From Bacillus sp. (in: firmicutes) (lineage in GTDB: Bacteria > Bacillota > Bacilli > Bacillales > Cytobacillaceae), in the NCBI GenBank assembly GCA_031177865.1, contig JAPSKD010000010.1, positions 1-42,488 of the forward strand: a stretch of DNA of 42,488 bases, written 5' to 3'. Shown in pieces: positions 1 to 8,483 of the stretch. Both the position numbers and the translations under genes were made by a program. How positions within the stretch are numbered: the first letter of the stretch is position 1; each line of letters opens with the position of its first letter. Below the pieces are notes generated by a model. The model did no database searches and was not told the DNA's origin. It saw only the letters and a program-made list of their open reading frames with translations.

Positions 1-2
1 TA

Positions 3-98
3 GAAGATATCCAGCGAAATTGTGATCATGATTTTAATAGAAATCAATATTATGAAACATGTAGTAAGTGTTATAAAGTTAATATTTTATATTATTAG
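3..98 (+). CDS. C-terminal tail of an unknown small zinc-ribbon-like protein (cut by window start)
   Basis: An open frame enters from the left edge and ends at a TAG at 96-98, giving 31 residues with no start in view. The tail has a Cys and a His three residues apart (CDHDF) followed by a C-x-x-C pair (TCSKC), a spacing often seen in small zinc-binding proteins. I do not recognise the family. It could also be a chance frame, because only 96 bases are visible and no other support exists. The gene would converge on the azoreductase terminator. Confidence 0.35.
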   Translation, partial: EDIQRNCDHDFNRNQYYETCSKCYKVNILYY

Positions 99-202
99 CA
101 GCCAGGAATGAATTATGCAGTAAAGCTAAGAAGCGCCAACGGTAAGAAGTGCCCTTCTGTAAACATGTCAAAATATTAATCGTCACTTCGCATAAAAGAT
201 AA

Positions 203-238
203 AAAAAGGCGCTGGATGTTTATCCACGCGCCTTTCTT
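203..238 (-). terminator. Rho-independent terminator of azoR
   Basis: The arms at 205-217 and 222-235 form a G+C-rich hairpin with one bulge and a four-base loop. On the minus strand it is followed by a run of seven T residues. It lies 16 bases after the azoreductase stop codon. Confidence 0.85.
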
Positions 239-250
239 GTTTACTTCATG

Positions 251-886
251 TTATTGTACAGCTGCCGGTGATAATTTCTTTGCTGCTTCTTTTACCTTTT
301 CTAGACCTTCAGAAATAATCTTTTCTGCTTGTGCTGGCATTGCATTATGGCCTTCAATAATCACTTCGTCAACGATTTCCATACCGAATACGCCGCCAAC
401 CACGTTCTTAATATAAGTAGCCGCCATTTCCATTGGCGCTGCTTCTGGTGTTGAGTAAACCCCGCCGCGTGCACTTAGGATTACCGCTTTTTTATCATTC
501 ATTAATTGTACAAGTTGGCCATTCTCGTCATATTTAAAAGTGAAACCAGCTTGATATACATAATCAATGAAAGTTTGTAACGGTGCTGGGATTGTTAAGT
601 TCCATAATGGGAATGCGAAAACAACTAAGTCAGCTGCAGTCAGAGCATCCATGGCTTTTTGCTTTGCAGCAAGAAGACGCTTTTCCAGGTCAGTCATTTC
701 TTCTCCCGATTGAACTTTACCGAACGCATTGAATAAATCTTGACCGAAGTAAGGCATATCTTCAGCGAAAACATCGAAAGTTGTAACATTCACACCTTCT
801 AAGTTCTCCATAAAAGTTTCATACATTTTACTTGATACAGCCTCTGAAGCTGGACGATTATTTGCTTTTACTACTAAAACATTCAT
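251..886 (-). CDS. azoR: FMN-dependent NADH-azoreductase
   Basis: This 211-residue flavodoxin-fold protein has the usual length for the AzoR family, which uses FMN and NADH to reduce azo dyes and quinones by two electrons in the cytoplasm. The family's FMN-binding segments are visible: PLWN at residues 93-96 and SARGGVY at 138-144. The ATG is preceded by AAGGAGAA at a good distance. The gene has its own promoter and terminator and so is a single-gene unit. In Bacillus such genes are induced by quinones and catechols, and a MhqR-like operator half-site overlaps the start region. Its job here would be to protect against quinones formed by the aromatic pathways to its right. Confidence 0.93.
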   Translation of the reverse strand: MNVLVVKANNRPASEAVSSKMYETFMENLEGVNVTTFDVFAEDMPYFGQDLFNAFGKVQSGEEMTDLEKRLLAAKQKAMDALTAADLVVFAFPLWNLTIPAPLQTFIDYVYQAGFTFKYDENGQLVQLMNDKKAVILSARGGVYSTPEAAPMEMAATYIKNVVGGVFGMEIVDEVIIEGHNAMPAQAEKIISEGLEKVKEAAKKLSPAAVQ

Positions 887-934
887 AATATAATTCTCCT
901 TTTTTATCCTTGATTTTATTATTTTTAAATCATA

Positions 935-975
935 TATCTCGAATTGATAATATATTAATCTAGTATTTTTGTCAA
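935..975 (-). promoter_or_regulatory. azoR promoter with overlapping candidate MhqR-type operator
   Basis: On the minus strand there is a perfect -35 TTGACA (970-975), a 17-base spacer and a -10 TATTAT (947-952). Just downstream of the -10 is AATTCGAGATA (935-945). This matches one full half of the MhqR box of B. subtilis as I recall it (TATCTCGAATTCGAGATA); the other half is only partly kept. The box would lie over the transcription start, as expected for a repressor. The promoter is seen directly. The assignment to MhqR is an inference. Confidence 0.7.
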
Positions 976-1017
976 TGAATTACGCTTAGTATTTATTTCC
1001 TTATATATAATTGTAAT

Positions 1018-1057
1018 AAAAAACTCTGATGGAATTATCATCCCATCAGACTTTTTT
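1018..1057. terminator. Bidirectional hairpin terminator
   Basis: Arms CTGATGG (1026-1032) and CCATCAG (1043-1049) are flanked by an A run on the left and six T residues on the right. It lies just past the stop of the degraded minus-strand gene at 1081. Confidence 0.7.
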
Positions 1058-1080
1058 GTAGTCATATAACTTTAATTGAG

Positions 1081-1300
1081 TTAATAATATACAGGATATA
1101 CTGTTTTATGATCTGCAAGGATTACTAATTGATTTTCCTCGGGGTGAAAATCTATCTCTGCATAAGAGGAATAATACCAAGTCTTTTCATTTTCCTTTGC
1201 ATCAAAAATATTTATCTCATCCAGAATTCCAACACTTTTGAAGCTGTTTCCTCATCAATAGGAAGTGAAATTTTCCAGCGGTCATCCTTTTTTTCAATAT
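1081..1300 (-). pseudogene. Degraded gene of unknown family (C-terminal part)
   Basis: The minus strand carries two adjoining frames, one ending in a TAA at 1081-1083 and one upstream, that read like a single acidic protein broken by a frameshift near 1225-1235. The downstream part contains the segments DEINIFDAKENEK and PEENQLVILADHK. No start is visible, and the left side abuts a pirin fragment in the opposite direction. I do not recognise the protein. Confidence 0.4.
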
Positions 1301-1305
1301 ATCAT

Positions 1306-1392
1306 CAGCTATGGAAATATTCAGTGTATAAGTGCTGGAACGGGAGTACTTCATTCTGAATTTAACGCTTCCAACGATGAAGAACCACGAAT
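1306..1392 (+). pseudogene. Pirin family fragment
   Basis: The plus strand encodes about 29 residues with the pirin signature: an ISAGTGVLHSEFN core followed by an acidic stretch. Pirins carry a metal-binding cupin in which this GxGxxHSEFN loop supplies a His and a Glu ligand. There is no start, no stop in frame at the right place, and both sides abut unrelated minus-strand fragments. This is a small relic of a cupin or quercetinase-type gene, often found among quinone-stress genes. Confidence 0.65.
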
Positions 1393-1487
1393 GCATTCAC
1401 GAATGATTGTAAGAATTCGACTGTTCCGTCATCTTTAATTTTGCCGTTTTCATCAAATAAAGCTGAAACTATGGGGAATATTTTTTA
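1372..1487 (-). pseudogene. NAD(P)H-dependent FMN reductase-like C-terminal fragment
   Basis: The minus strand reads through a segment with FPIVSALFDENGKIKDDGT followed by a hydrophobic helix. This resembles the C-terminal end of flavodoxin-fold NAD(P)H-dependent oxidoreductases. It has no start and runs directly into the pirin relic, sharing a short stretch of bases with it near 1385-1400. The family call rests on pattern memory only. Confidence 0.4.
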
Positions 1488-1491
1488 AATC

Positions 1492-1540
1492 AAGAGGCTG
1501 GGCCACATGTCTATGACTATTGGCTCCAGCCTCTTTTAAT
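1492..1540. terminator. Hairpin terminator
   Basis: Perfect ten-base arms AAGAGGCTGG (1492-1501) and CCAGCCTCTT (1526-1535) are followed by TTTAAT on the plus strand and preceded by TTTTTTAAAT on the left. It isolates the relic region from the adhP remnant. Confidence 0.7.
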
Positions 1541-1726
1541 CCTATTAAATTCCTTTATAAGCCTGAGGGTAAATTTCAGCCAATTCCGTTACTAAGGAAA
1601 CTTCGGATTGGCAGTGGTACATTGGACTTTAAATAATTGCATATTCACGTCTCTCTTTGCAACCTTTTTAATATTTACTAAATAAATCGCACCAACGTTG
1701 GTTGAAACAGAATAAATATTTTACAC
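1541..1726. other. Gene-poor spacer with short unassigned open stretches
   Basis: No complete gene is visible. The minus strand has two short open segments (one containing VTELAEIYPQAY, one with NIKKVAKRDVN) in different frames, probably eroded coding DNA. No family could be named. The whole gene-poor stretch 887-1726 otherwise holds the azoR promoter, two terminators and the relics listed separately. Confidence 0.3.
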
Positions 1727-2299
1727 TAGCAATTACACTTGTGCTGTTTAAAATCGATTACCATACGACCTTGAATCTTACCTAGTTCCATTTCTTCGAA
1801 TACATCTTGTACTTCATCCCAAGCAACGAGTTTGCACAATCGGTACTACTTTACCTTCTGCACCAAATTGGAAAGCTTCCTCTAAATCTTTACGAGTCCC
1901 AACTAATGATCCGACTACTTCAATACCATCAAGTACAAGTCGTGGAATATTTAAATCCATAGTTTCTGATGGTAAACCTACTGCGACTACCTTACCACAA
2001 GCACGTACTGCATTAACTGCTGATTTAAATGCTACTTTAGAAACTGCTGCTACTACTGCGGCATAGGCTCCACCAACTTGTTCTTGAATAATTTTATCAG
2101 CTTCCCCTTGTGTAATAGGGTTGATTGTTATATCTGCACCTAATTCTTTGGCTAGTACTAACTTATCATCATTAATATCTACTGCTATAACTTTAGCATT
2201 GAACACATGTTTAGCATATTGGATAGTAAGATTTCCTAATCCACCACAACCATAAACTACAATCCATTGACCAGCTTTAATCTTAGAAACTTTGATATT
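1727..2299 (-). pseudogene. adhP: Zinc-dependent alcohol dehydrogenase remnant (AdhP-like), truncated and frameshifted
   Basis: The minus strand encodes the cofactor domain and C-terminus of an AdhP-type medium-chain dehydrogenase: the Rossmann glycine motif YGCGGLGN, an INPIT segment and the C-terminal GKIQGRMVIDF. Two lesions are visible. The N-terminal half with the catalytic zinc ligands is absent, because the frame abuts the aconitase stop codon at 2300. An extra base near 1830-1835 shifts the frame, so the C-terminus ([14 protein letters not shown], stop at 1727-1729) is read in another frame. It cannot make a working enzyme. The fusion at 2299/2300 marks a rearrangement joint. Confidence 0.88.
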
Positions 2300-4942
2300 C
2301 TAAACTTCTAATCTCTCTACCCATTGGTCTAGGATATTCTGAAAAACACCCTTTTTCAAATATAGCTTAATATCCATGCGGGTATCCAAACGCAACACTG
2401 TCTGGAACGCGGTCCTTGAGCCATCCGGTTTAATTGCTTCAACCCTCACCTTTTGAAACGGACTGAGCGGCTCGTTCAACCCTATGATAGAATAGGTTTC
2501 TAGGCCGTTCAGATTCATCGATTCATAGTTTTCGCCAGGCATAAATTGAAGGGGCACAATCCCCATCATGGCCAGGTTACTGCGGTGGATACGTTCAAAA
2601 CTTTCCGCTATGACTGCCTTAACGCCGAGAAGATAAGTGCCTTTAGCAGCCCAATCCCTTGCACTCCCCATTCCATAGTCTTTACCGGCTAAGATGATCA
2701 GCGGCGTATTTTCCTGTTGGTAAATCATGGAGGCAGAATAGACATCCATTTCTTCCCCGCTCGGTACATAACGGGTTAAACCGCCTGTATTCTCTACTAG
2801 TTTATTCTTTAGCCTCGGATGGGCAAAAGTCCCCCTGACAAGTACCTCGTGATTTCCTCGGCGCGAACCGTAAGAATTGAAGTCGGCGGGTTCGACGTCA
2901 TGCTGAAGAAGATATTGTCCGGCAGTACTCTTATAAGGAATGTGGCCGACTGGCGAAATATGGTCTGTTGTAACGGAATCACCAAGCATTAACAAAACTT
3001 TGGCTTGGTGAATATCTCCTGGCTGGTATTCTTTGATCTCTGCTTTAAAGAAAGGGGATGCTTTAAAGTACGTGGACCGATCATCCCACCTAAAAATCGG
3101 ATGATTATCATATTCTAGAGCCTGCCATCTATCGTCGCCTTCAAACACATTTTCATAGGCTTCGCGAAATACATCGGATGAAATCGCGGAATCTATTAAG
3201 CTAGCAATTTCCTCGGAACTCGGCCAAATATCCTTCAAATAGACCTCTTTGCCCGATGCAGATCGACCCAGCGGTTCGGACTCCAAATCAATATCTATGG
3301 TGCCTGCGATAGCAAAGGCGATGACTAAAGGAGGAGAGGCCAAATAGTTAGCTTTGACTAAGGCGTGAATGCGTCCTTCAAAATTACGGTTTCCGCTTAA
3401 TACCGCTGCTACCGTCAAATCATGCTCCTGAATCGCATTTTCTATTTTTTCATCCAGTTTGCCGCTGTTACCAACACATACTGCACATCCGTAACCGGCA
3501 TGATAAAATCCCAGATTTTCCAAATATGGCAGCAATCCTGCTTTTTGCAAATACGCTGTAACCGCCTTCGAACCAGGTGCCAAAGAAGTCTGAATGGTTT
3601 TTGGTACGGTTAAGCCTTTCTCCACCGCCTTCTTGGCCAAAAGACCTGCACCTATCATATTGAAGGGGTTTGATGTATTCGTACAGCTTGTGATGGCTGC
3701 AATCACGATGGATCCATCTTTTACTGGTGTGCTCTTGCTATTTATAGTGTTATCCTCGATAGGAGGAAGGGATTTAGGAAAAGATTGTCTCACCGCGCGA
3801 AGCGGCATTCTGTCTTGCGGACGCCTTGGGCCAGAAACACTCGCTTCCACCGACTGTAAATCAAACATCAAAAGGTCGGAATAAGCTTTTCTATTCCTGC
3901 TGGAATCGGATATATGGAACAGTCCTTGTTCCTTACAATATCGCTCCACAAGATCGACTTCCTCATCCTGTTTGCCCGTCATACGCAAAAATTTCAACGT
4001 CTCTTTATCAACCGGAAAGAAGCCGCAGGTTGCCCCGTATTCTGGTGCCATATTTGATATGGTCGCCCGATCGGGGAGGGAAAGACACTTTAAGCTAGGA
4101 CCAAAGAATTCAACAAATTTACCCACGACATTGTGCTTTCTTAGAAGCTGAGTTATCGTTAAGGCAACATCCGTCGCTGTAACTCCCTCATTTAATTGCC
4201 CAGTAATTTCGACTCCCACCACTTCAGGTACTTGTATACTGACAGGTATACCCAGCATGGCTGCTTCCGCTTCGATTCCTCCAACCCCCCAGCCCAGCAC
4301 ACCTAATGCATTCACCATTGTGGTATGGGAATCAGTTCCAATTACCATTTCGGGATGAGCCATTTTCTCATGATTCTGTTCTGATAATTGTACAATTTTA
4401 GTCAAACATTCCAAATTCACTTGATGAATGATTCCGTTCGCTGGCGGTACGACGCGAATGTTAGTAAATGATTGCTGCGCCCATTTTAAAAACTTATATC
4501 TTTCCTGATTTCGTTCATATTCTATATGAAGATTTTTTGAGAAGGCAGATGCCGATCCAAAATAATCAACTTGGACCGAATGGTCGATAACCAAATCAAC
4601 GGGAATAACGGGATTTACGTGATTTGGATCGATTCCTTCCTCCATCAATCGTTGACGAAGCGACACCAGGTCAACTAAAGCTGGCACACCCGATGCATCC
4701 TGCATAATGACTCGTGTGGGTACAAGCGGGATTTCAACCGATTCATTGGAGCTTCTTGAAGCCACCCGGATCAAATCCTGTTCTGTAAGCCCGAGTCTGC
4801 TTTGATTTCGCATGAGCGATTCAAGCAGAATCTTCGTTGTATATGGCAAGTTATCCACATTTACAAAGCCACTTTGTTCCAACAACTGCAGACTGTAAAT
4901 GGTAACCGATCCATTGGCAGTACTTAACTTTTGCTGATACAC
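2300..4942 (-). CDS. Aconitase family hydratase (AcnA-type), last gene of the island
   Basis: This 880-residue protein has the domain order and length of monomeric AcnA/IRP-type aconitases (about 900). It keeps the 4Fe-4S ligands Cys420 (SCTNTSN), Cys486 and Cys489 (GYGCAVC), the GTDSHTT motif at 202-208 and the C-terminal swivel-domain motif GSARDWAAKG. Aconitases interconvert citrate, cis-aconitate and isocitrate; relatives hydrate methylaconitate, maleate-type or dimethylmaleate substrates. It is 24 bases after HMG-CoA-lyase-like 1 and clearly part of the catabolic operon, so it is probably a second copy with a pathway role rather than the housekeeping enzyme. No terminator follows; the message would run into the adhP relic. 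Confidence 0.9.
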   Translation of the reverse strand: MYQQKLSTANGSVTIYSLQLLEQSGFVNVDNLPYTTKILLESLMRNQSRLGLTEQDLIRVASRSSNESVEIPLVPTRVIMQDASGVPALVDLVSLRQRLMEEGIDPNHVNPVIPVDLVIDHSVQVDYFGSASAFSKNLHIEYERNQERYKFLKWAQQSFTNIRVVPPANGIIHQVNLECLTKIVQLSEQNHEKMAHPEMVIGTDSHTTMVNALGVLGWGVGGIEAEAAMLGIPVSIQVPEVVGVEITGQLNEGVTATDVALTITQLLRKHNVVGKFVEFFGPSLKCLSLPDRATISNMAPEYGATCGFFPVDKETLKFLRMTGKQDEEVDLVERYCKEQGLFHISDSSRNRKAYSDLLMFDLQSVEASVSGPRRPQDRMPLRAVRQSFPKSLPPIEDNTINSKSTPVKDGSIVIAAITSCTNTSNPFNMIGAGLLAKKAVEKGLTVPKTIQTSLAPGSKAVTAYLQKAGLLPYLENLGFYHAGYGCAVCVGNSGKLDEKIENAIQEHDLTVAAVLSGNRNFEGRIHALVKANYLASPPLVIAFAIAGTIDIDLESEPLGRSASGKEVYLKDIWPSSEEIASLIDSAISSDVFREAYENVFEGDDRWQALEYDNHPIFRWDDRSTYFKASPFFKAEIKEYQPGDIHQAKVLLMLGDSVTTDHISPVGHIPYKSTAGQYLLQHDVEPADFNSYGSRRGNHEVLVRGTFAHPRLKNKLVENTGGLTRYVPSGEEMDVYSASMIYQQENTPLIILAGKDYGMGSARDWAAKGTYLLGVKAVIAESFERIHRSNLAMMGIVPLQFMPGENYESMNLNGLETYSIIGLNEPLSPFQKVRVEAIKPDGSRTAFQTVLRLDTRMDIKLYLKKGVFQNILDQWVERLEV

Positions 4943-4966
4943 TCGTAATCCTCCATTTCTCCCTAA

Positions 4967-5908
4967 CTATAACTCCACTTTTTGCTGAGTCATTGGACTT
5001 GCGGATAAATCCGAACATTTGCCTGCTTTTAGTACAAAACTGTCTACATAGTACGGAAGACTCTGCTGAATATCCTTGGCAGCCTCCAAGACGCTATTTA
5101 ATGAAACTCCGGTATGAATCCCCATTTCCTCAAATCCATGAATCAAATCCTCAGACGCTATATTGCCGCTCGCTCCGGGTGCATAAGGACAGCCTCCCAA
5201 TCCGCCAGCAGAGCTGTCAAAATGTACAATACCTTCCTCCCAACCGGCCACGGCATTGGCAAATGCCATACCTCTCGTATTATGAAGATGAAGGGAAAAA
5301 GTAAAGTCTGGAAATCTCCTCATTAATTCACGAACATTGTTTTTAATTCGCAGTGGATTTGCCATACCTGTTGTATCCGCCAGTGAAACTTCCTTAATTC
5401 CTAAGGAACGATATCGTTCACAGATCATCACGAGACGTTCAACCGGAATTTCACCTTCATAAGGGCATCCAAACGCAACAGAAATTGATCCCGACACCTT
5501 CATGCCACTTTTTTCTGCGAGTTCGACTAACGGTACAAACTTCTGAAAAGCCTCTTCCGTCTTGCAGTTTGCATTGCTTATGCTATGAGAATCGGAAGCA
5601 GACAACATCAACTTCACCTTGTCTACGCCAGATGCTATGGCTCTTTCCAAACCGCGGGTATTTGGAACCAATACCCGCAGCTTCACATGTTCCGAGCGCT
5701 TAATTCTTTTCAACACTTCATCTGCATCCTTCAATTGCGGGATTGCTTTAGGATGCACAAAAGAAGTAACCTCAATTTGTTTATAGCCGCAATCCATTAG
5801 TTGATTAATAATTCTGACCTTTTCTTCCGTTGGAATCCATTCACTAACGCTTTGAAATCCGTCCCTTGGACAAACCTCAGTAATGATAACCTCTCTTTTA
5901 CCCGCCAA
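4967..5908 (-). CDS. Hydroxymethylglutaryl-CoA lyase-like enzyme 1
   Basis: This 313-residue TIM-barrel protein of the HMGL-like family cleaves 3-hydroxyacyl-CoA thioesters to acetyl-CoA plus a ketone, aldehyde or oxo acid. It keeps the whole classical active site: Arg15-Asp16 in PRDGFQ, the metal ligands His207 and His209, and the Cys240 loop GGLGGCPYAPGASGN. The start is a TTG at 5908 preceded by AAGGAG. The gene sits 14 bases after CoA-transferase 1, so the pair probably acts in sequence: CoA activation then retro-aldol cleavage. The natural substrate may be HMG-CoA, citramalyl-CoA or a larger thioester; sequence alone does not decide. Confidence 0.9.
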   Translation of the reverse strand: MAGKREVIITEVCPRDGFQSVSEWIPTEEKVRIINQLMDCGYKQIEVTSFVHPKAIPQLKDADEVLKRIKRSEHVKLRVLVPNTRGLERAIASGVDKVKLMLSASDSHSISNANCKTEEAFQKFVPLVELAEKSGMKVSGSISVAFGCPYEGEIPVERLVMICERYRSLGIKEVSLADTTGMANPLRIKNNVRELMRRFPDFTFSLHLHNTRGMAFANAVAGWEEGIVHFDSSAGGLGGCPYAPGASGNIASEDLIHGFEEMGIHTGVSLNSVLEAAKDIQQSLPYYVDSFVLKAGKCSDLSASPMTQQKVEL

Positions 5909-5922
5909 GTTCGAACACTCCT

Positions 5923-7134
5923 TTATATCACTTTTTTCTCTTTTAAACTGGCAATGGTTTCACCGTCCAGCTCCAACAGATTTTTTAGTATTTCTTCATT
6001 ATGCTCGCCTAAATCCGGAGCAATTTGCCTGATGGAACCTGGTGTTTCAGAAAATTTTGGAACAATCCCAGGGATTTTGACTTTACCCAGACGCGGATGT
6101 TCAACTTCAACAATATTTTCTCTCGCCTGATACTGAGGATCTTCATAAATATCCTTGATGCTGTAGATTTGACTCATCGGTACACCGCATTTGTCTAGGA
6201 GATGCTGCAGTTCATCCTTTGTTTTCGTTTTCACCCAATCAGAAACTATCCCATTGACTTCATCAAAACGCGTCAATCGCACTGAATTGGTATGATAGCG
6301 TTCATCCGTCAGCATATCTTCTCGATTCATGGCTTTTGCCAAACGTTCAAAGGTCTTGTCGGAGCTCGTAACCAAAATAATCCACTGTCCGTCCTTAGTC
6401 AGGAAATTTCCTGCAGGTGCTGAGTGACCGCTCAAACCTGGTGATCTCTCCTTAATGTTGCCAGTCTGATCATAATCTGTTATTAAAAATTCCATCATTC
6501 TGAACATAGATTCATATAAGCTGACATCCACGTACTGACCTGTTCCTTCATCTTGACAATCCCTGTGATACAAGGCTGTAACCGCTGCAAAAGCGACATA
6601 AATTCCCGTTACATAATCGGCTAAGGAAAAAGAAGGACTAATCGGCGGTCGATCAGGGTATCCATGCAGATATGTAAAACCGCTGAAGGCTGTGGCGGGT
6701 GTACCGAACCCTGCTTTGTGTGAATAAGGGCCGGTCTGTCCATAGCCAGTTACCCGAATCATGACTAAATCAGGATTGTATTTCTTCAGCTCTTCATAGC
6801 CAATCCCCCATTTTTCCAGTGTACCGGTTCGGAAGTTTTCAATGACCATATCCGATTTGCTAACCAGCTTCCGCAGAATTTCCTTCCCCTCTTCCTGACG
6901 CAAATCCAACGTAATGGATTTCTTGTTCCGAGACATGCCCGGCCATCTTAATCCTTCCCCTTTATAATAGGGGCCAAGATTCCGCAATGGATCGCCGACC
7001 TCTGGCATCTCAATTTTTAAAACTTCTGCCCCAAAATCACCAAGAAGTGCGGCACCATAGGGGGCAGCAATAACCGTTGACAGATCAAGAATGCGGATAC
7101 CCTCTAAAGGACCTCTCGATTTAATAGATTTCAT
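5923..7134 (-). CDS. CaiB/BaiF (family III) CoA-transferase 1
   Basis: This 403-residue protein has the length and fold signature of family III CoA-transferases, which move CoA from a donor thioester to a carboxylic acid through an aspartyl-anhydride intermediate. Asp173 in LADYVTG is the expected catalytic aspartate, and the N-terminal LDLSTVIAAPYGAALLGDFGA motif is present. It is followed closely by lyase 1 and is separated from the upstream hydroxylase by 128 bases that hold a hairpin. The acid it activates is unknown; the tripartite importer in the same island suggests a di- or tricarboxylate or an aromatic acid. Confidence 0.9.
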   Translation of the reverse strand: MKSIKSRGPLEGIRILDLSTVIAAPYGAALLGDFGAEVLKIEMPEVGDPLRNLGPYYKGEGLRWPGMSRNKKSITLDLRQEEGKEILRKLVSKSDMVIENFRTGTLEKWGIGYEELKKYNPDLVMIRVTGYGQTGPYSHKAGFGTPATAFSGFTYLHGYPDRPPISPSFSLADYVTGIYVAFAAVTALYHRDCQDEGTGQYVDVSLYESMFRMMEFLITDYDQTGNIKERSPGLSGHSAPAGNFLTKDGQWIILVTSSDKTFERLAKAMNREDMLTDERYHTNSVRLTRFDEVNGIVSDWVKTKTKDELQHLLDKCGVPMSQIYSIKDIYEDPQYQARENIVEVEHPRLGKVKIPGIVPKFSETPGSIRQIAPDLGEHNEEILKNLLELDGETIASLKEKKVI

Positions 7135-7188
7135 TTACTCACGCCCTCGAATTTATATAATCAAATTATTCTATTAAAAAGTAAACTT

Positions 7189-7228
7189 AAAGGCTATATC
7201 CTAGAATGTATAAAGGAATATAGCCTTT
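7189..7228 (-). terminator. Intercistronic hairpin, probable terminator or attenuator
   Basis: Arms at 7189-7202 (AAAGGCTATATCCT) and 7214-7228 (AGGAATATAGCCTTT) pair over 14 positions with one extra base. On the minus strand a T-rich stretch follows. It lies between the aromatic hydroxylase and CoA-transferase 1 and may reduce expression of the last three genes. Confidence 0.6.
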
Positions 7229-7262
7229 GAAAATACTTGAGATAGAACCTGCCTGCTTAATT

Positions 7263-8447
7263 TTAAACAGTGGTAAGCACTCTCTCTTTGTATAACCAAT
7301 CTAAATATTTGTAATCGTCTGCTGAACGATTCAGCATGATTGTATTACGAAGGAGTCTTGTAACCGAATCTTCTGCATGCTTGATTTCTCCCCAAGTCCT
7401 TGCCCCTCGCTGTACCTCTGCCGTTCTAGGAATACGTTCTTTTTGATATTCGTCCAACGCTTTCGCTGTATTTGAGCCGTTCGCACGTATTTTTTCCGTT
7501 AAACAAACTGCATCTTCAAGTGCTTGGCAAGCCCCTTGTGCAAGATATTGCAGCATCGCATGAGCACTATCTCCCAGAAGTGTAACGCGATTGGTTGACC
7601 ATTTTTCCAACGGTTCAATATCAAACAGCTTTGTGATTAAACCGCGATTTGCAAACTTCAGGGATTCTTTAATGGTCGAACAGCTATCGGCAAACATCTC
7701 ATGGAGTTCCTCCGCTGTTCCCCAATCATCGGAGTCCTTATTATATTTATAGCTTTTGAACACAGCTACCTGATTAATTACACTCTTATGACGTACCGGA
7801 TATTGTACAAGATGAATACCAGGTCCGATCCAAGTTAATTTCTCGTCCCAGTCGATATCAATCGTCATTTCTGTCATCGGGACGGTAAAGCGATATGCCA
7901 CATACTGAGAGATAATTGGTTCTGCTTGACTTACTAGTTTACGTGTCATCGAACGGATACCGTCAGCACCGATTACTGTTTCCGCCAGCAGTACCGCTCC
8001 GTTTTCACAACGTAATTCTACATAATCAGCGAATTCTTTAACGGATTCCAATTTATGATTGGTTAAGAATGAAACATTATCTAGAGATTGACAAGCCTTC
8101 AGTAAGACACTATGCAAATCAGAACGATGGATAACAATGTATGGATACCCGAAGCGCTCGCGGAATGATTCTCCAAATTGAACAGCTGACAGCTCTTTGC
8201 CGCTTAACGCGTCCATGAACACATGACGGCGAGGAAACACCGCCAACTTATTGACCTCTTCCAGGACTCCCAAAGCATCCAGCGCCCGTAAGCCATTTGG
8301 ACCGACCTGTAATCCTGCGCCCACCTCACCAAACTGTGGCGCCTGCTCAAGCAGTGTTACTTTTTTTCCTAATTTAGCTATACCGTAAGCAGCAGCTAAA
8401 CCGCCAATTCCCCCGCCTACAACGATAACTTCTTTAATCTCGCCCAT
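7263..8447 (-). CDS. FAD-dependent aromatic hydroxylase, probable 3-hydroxybenzoate 6-monooxygenase
   Basis: This 394-residue class A flavoprotein hydroxylase shows the three family fingerprints: GGGIGG at 11-16 (FAD ADP moiety), GADG at 160-163 (FAD and NAD(P)H) and GDSAH at 292-296 (FAD ribityl). Its length and its place directly before gentisate dioxygenase fit 3-hydroxybenzoate 6-hydroxylase, which makes gentisate (2,5-dihydroxybenzoate) with NADH and oxygen. A salicylate 1-hydroxylase would yield catechol and would not fit the neighbour. The RBS is AAAGGGGTG. The family is certain; the exact substrate is an inference from context. Confidence 0.85.
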   Translation of the reverse strand: MGEIKEVIVVGGGIGGLAAAYGIAKLGKKVTLLEQAPQFGEVGAGLQVGPNGLRALDALGVLEEVNKLAVFPRRHVFMDALSGKELSAVQFGESFRERFGYPYIVIHRSDLHSVLLKACQSLDNVSFLTNHKLESVKEFADYVELRCENGAVLLAETVIGADGIRSMTRKLVSQAEPIISQYVAYRFTVPMTEMTIDIDWDEKLTWIGPGIHLVQYPVRHKSVINQVAVFKSYKYNKDSDDWGTAEELHEMFADSCSTIKESLKFANRGLITKLFDIEPLEKWSTNRVTLLGDSAHAMLQYLAQGACQALEDAVCLTEKIRANGSNTAKALDEYQKERIPRTAEVQRGARTWGEIKHAEDSVTRLLRNTIMLNRSADDYKYLDWLYKERVLTTV

Positions 8448-8483
8448 ATAATCACCCCTTTAGTAAATTGGTTATTTATTCCA

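Noticed and set aside
3422-4098. Plus-strand open frames opposite the aconitase gene
   Set aside because: They lie inside a strongly conserved enzyme frame, lack RBS support and look like no known protein. The same holds for other long antisense frames in this window.
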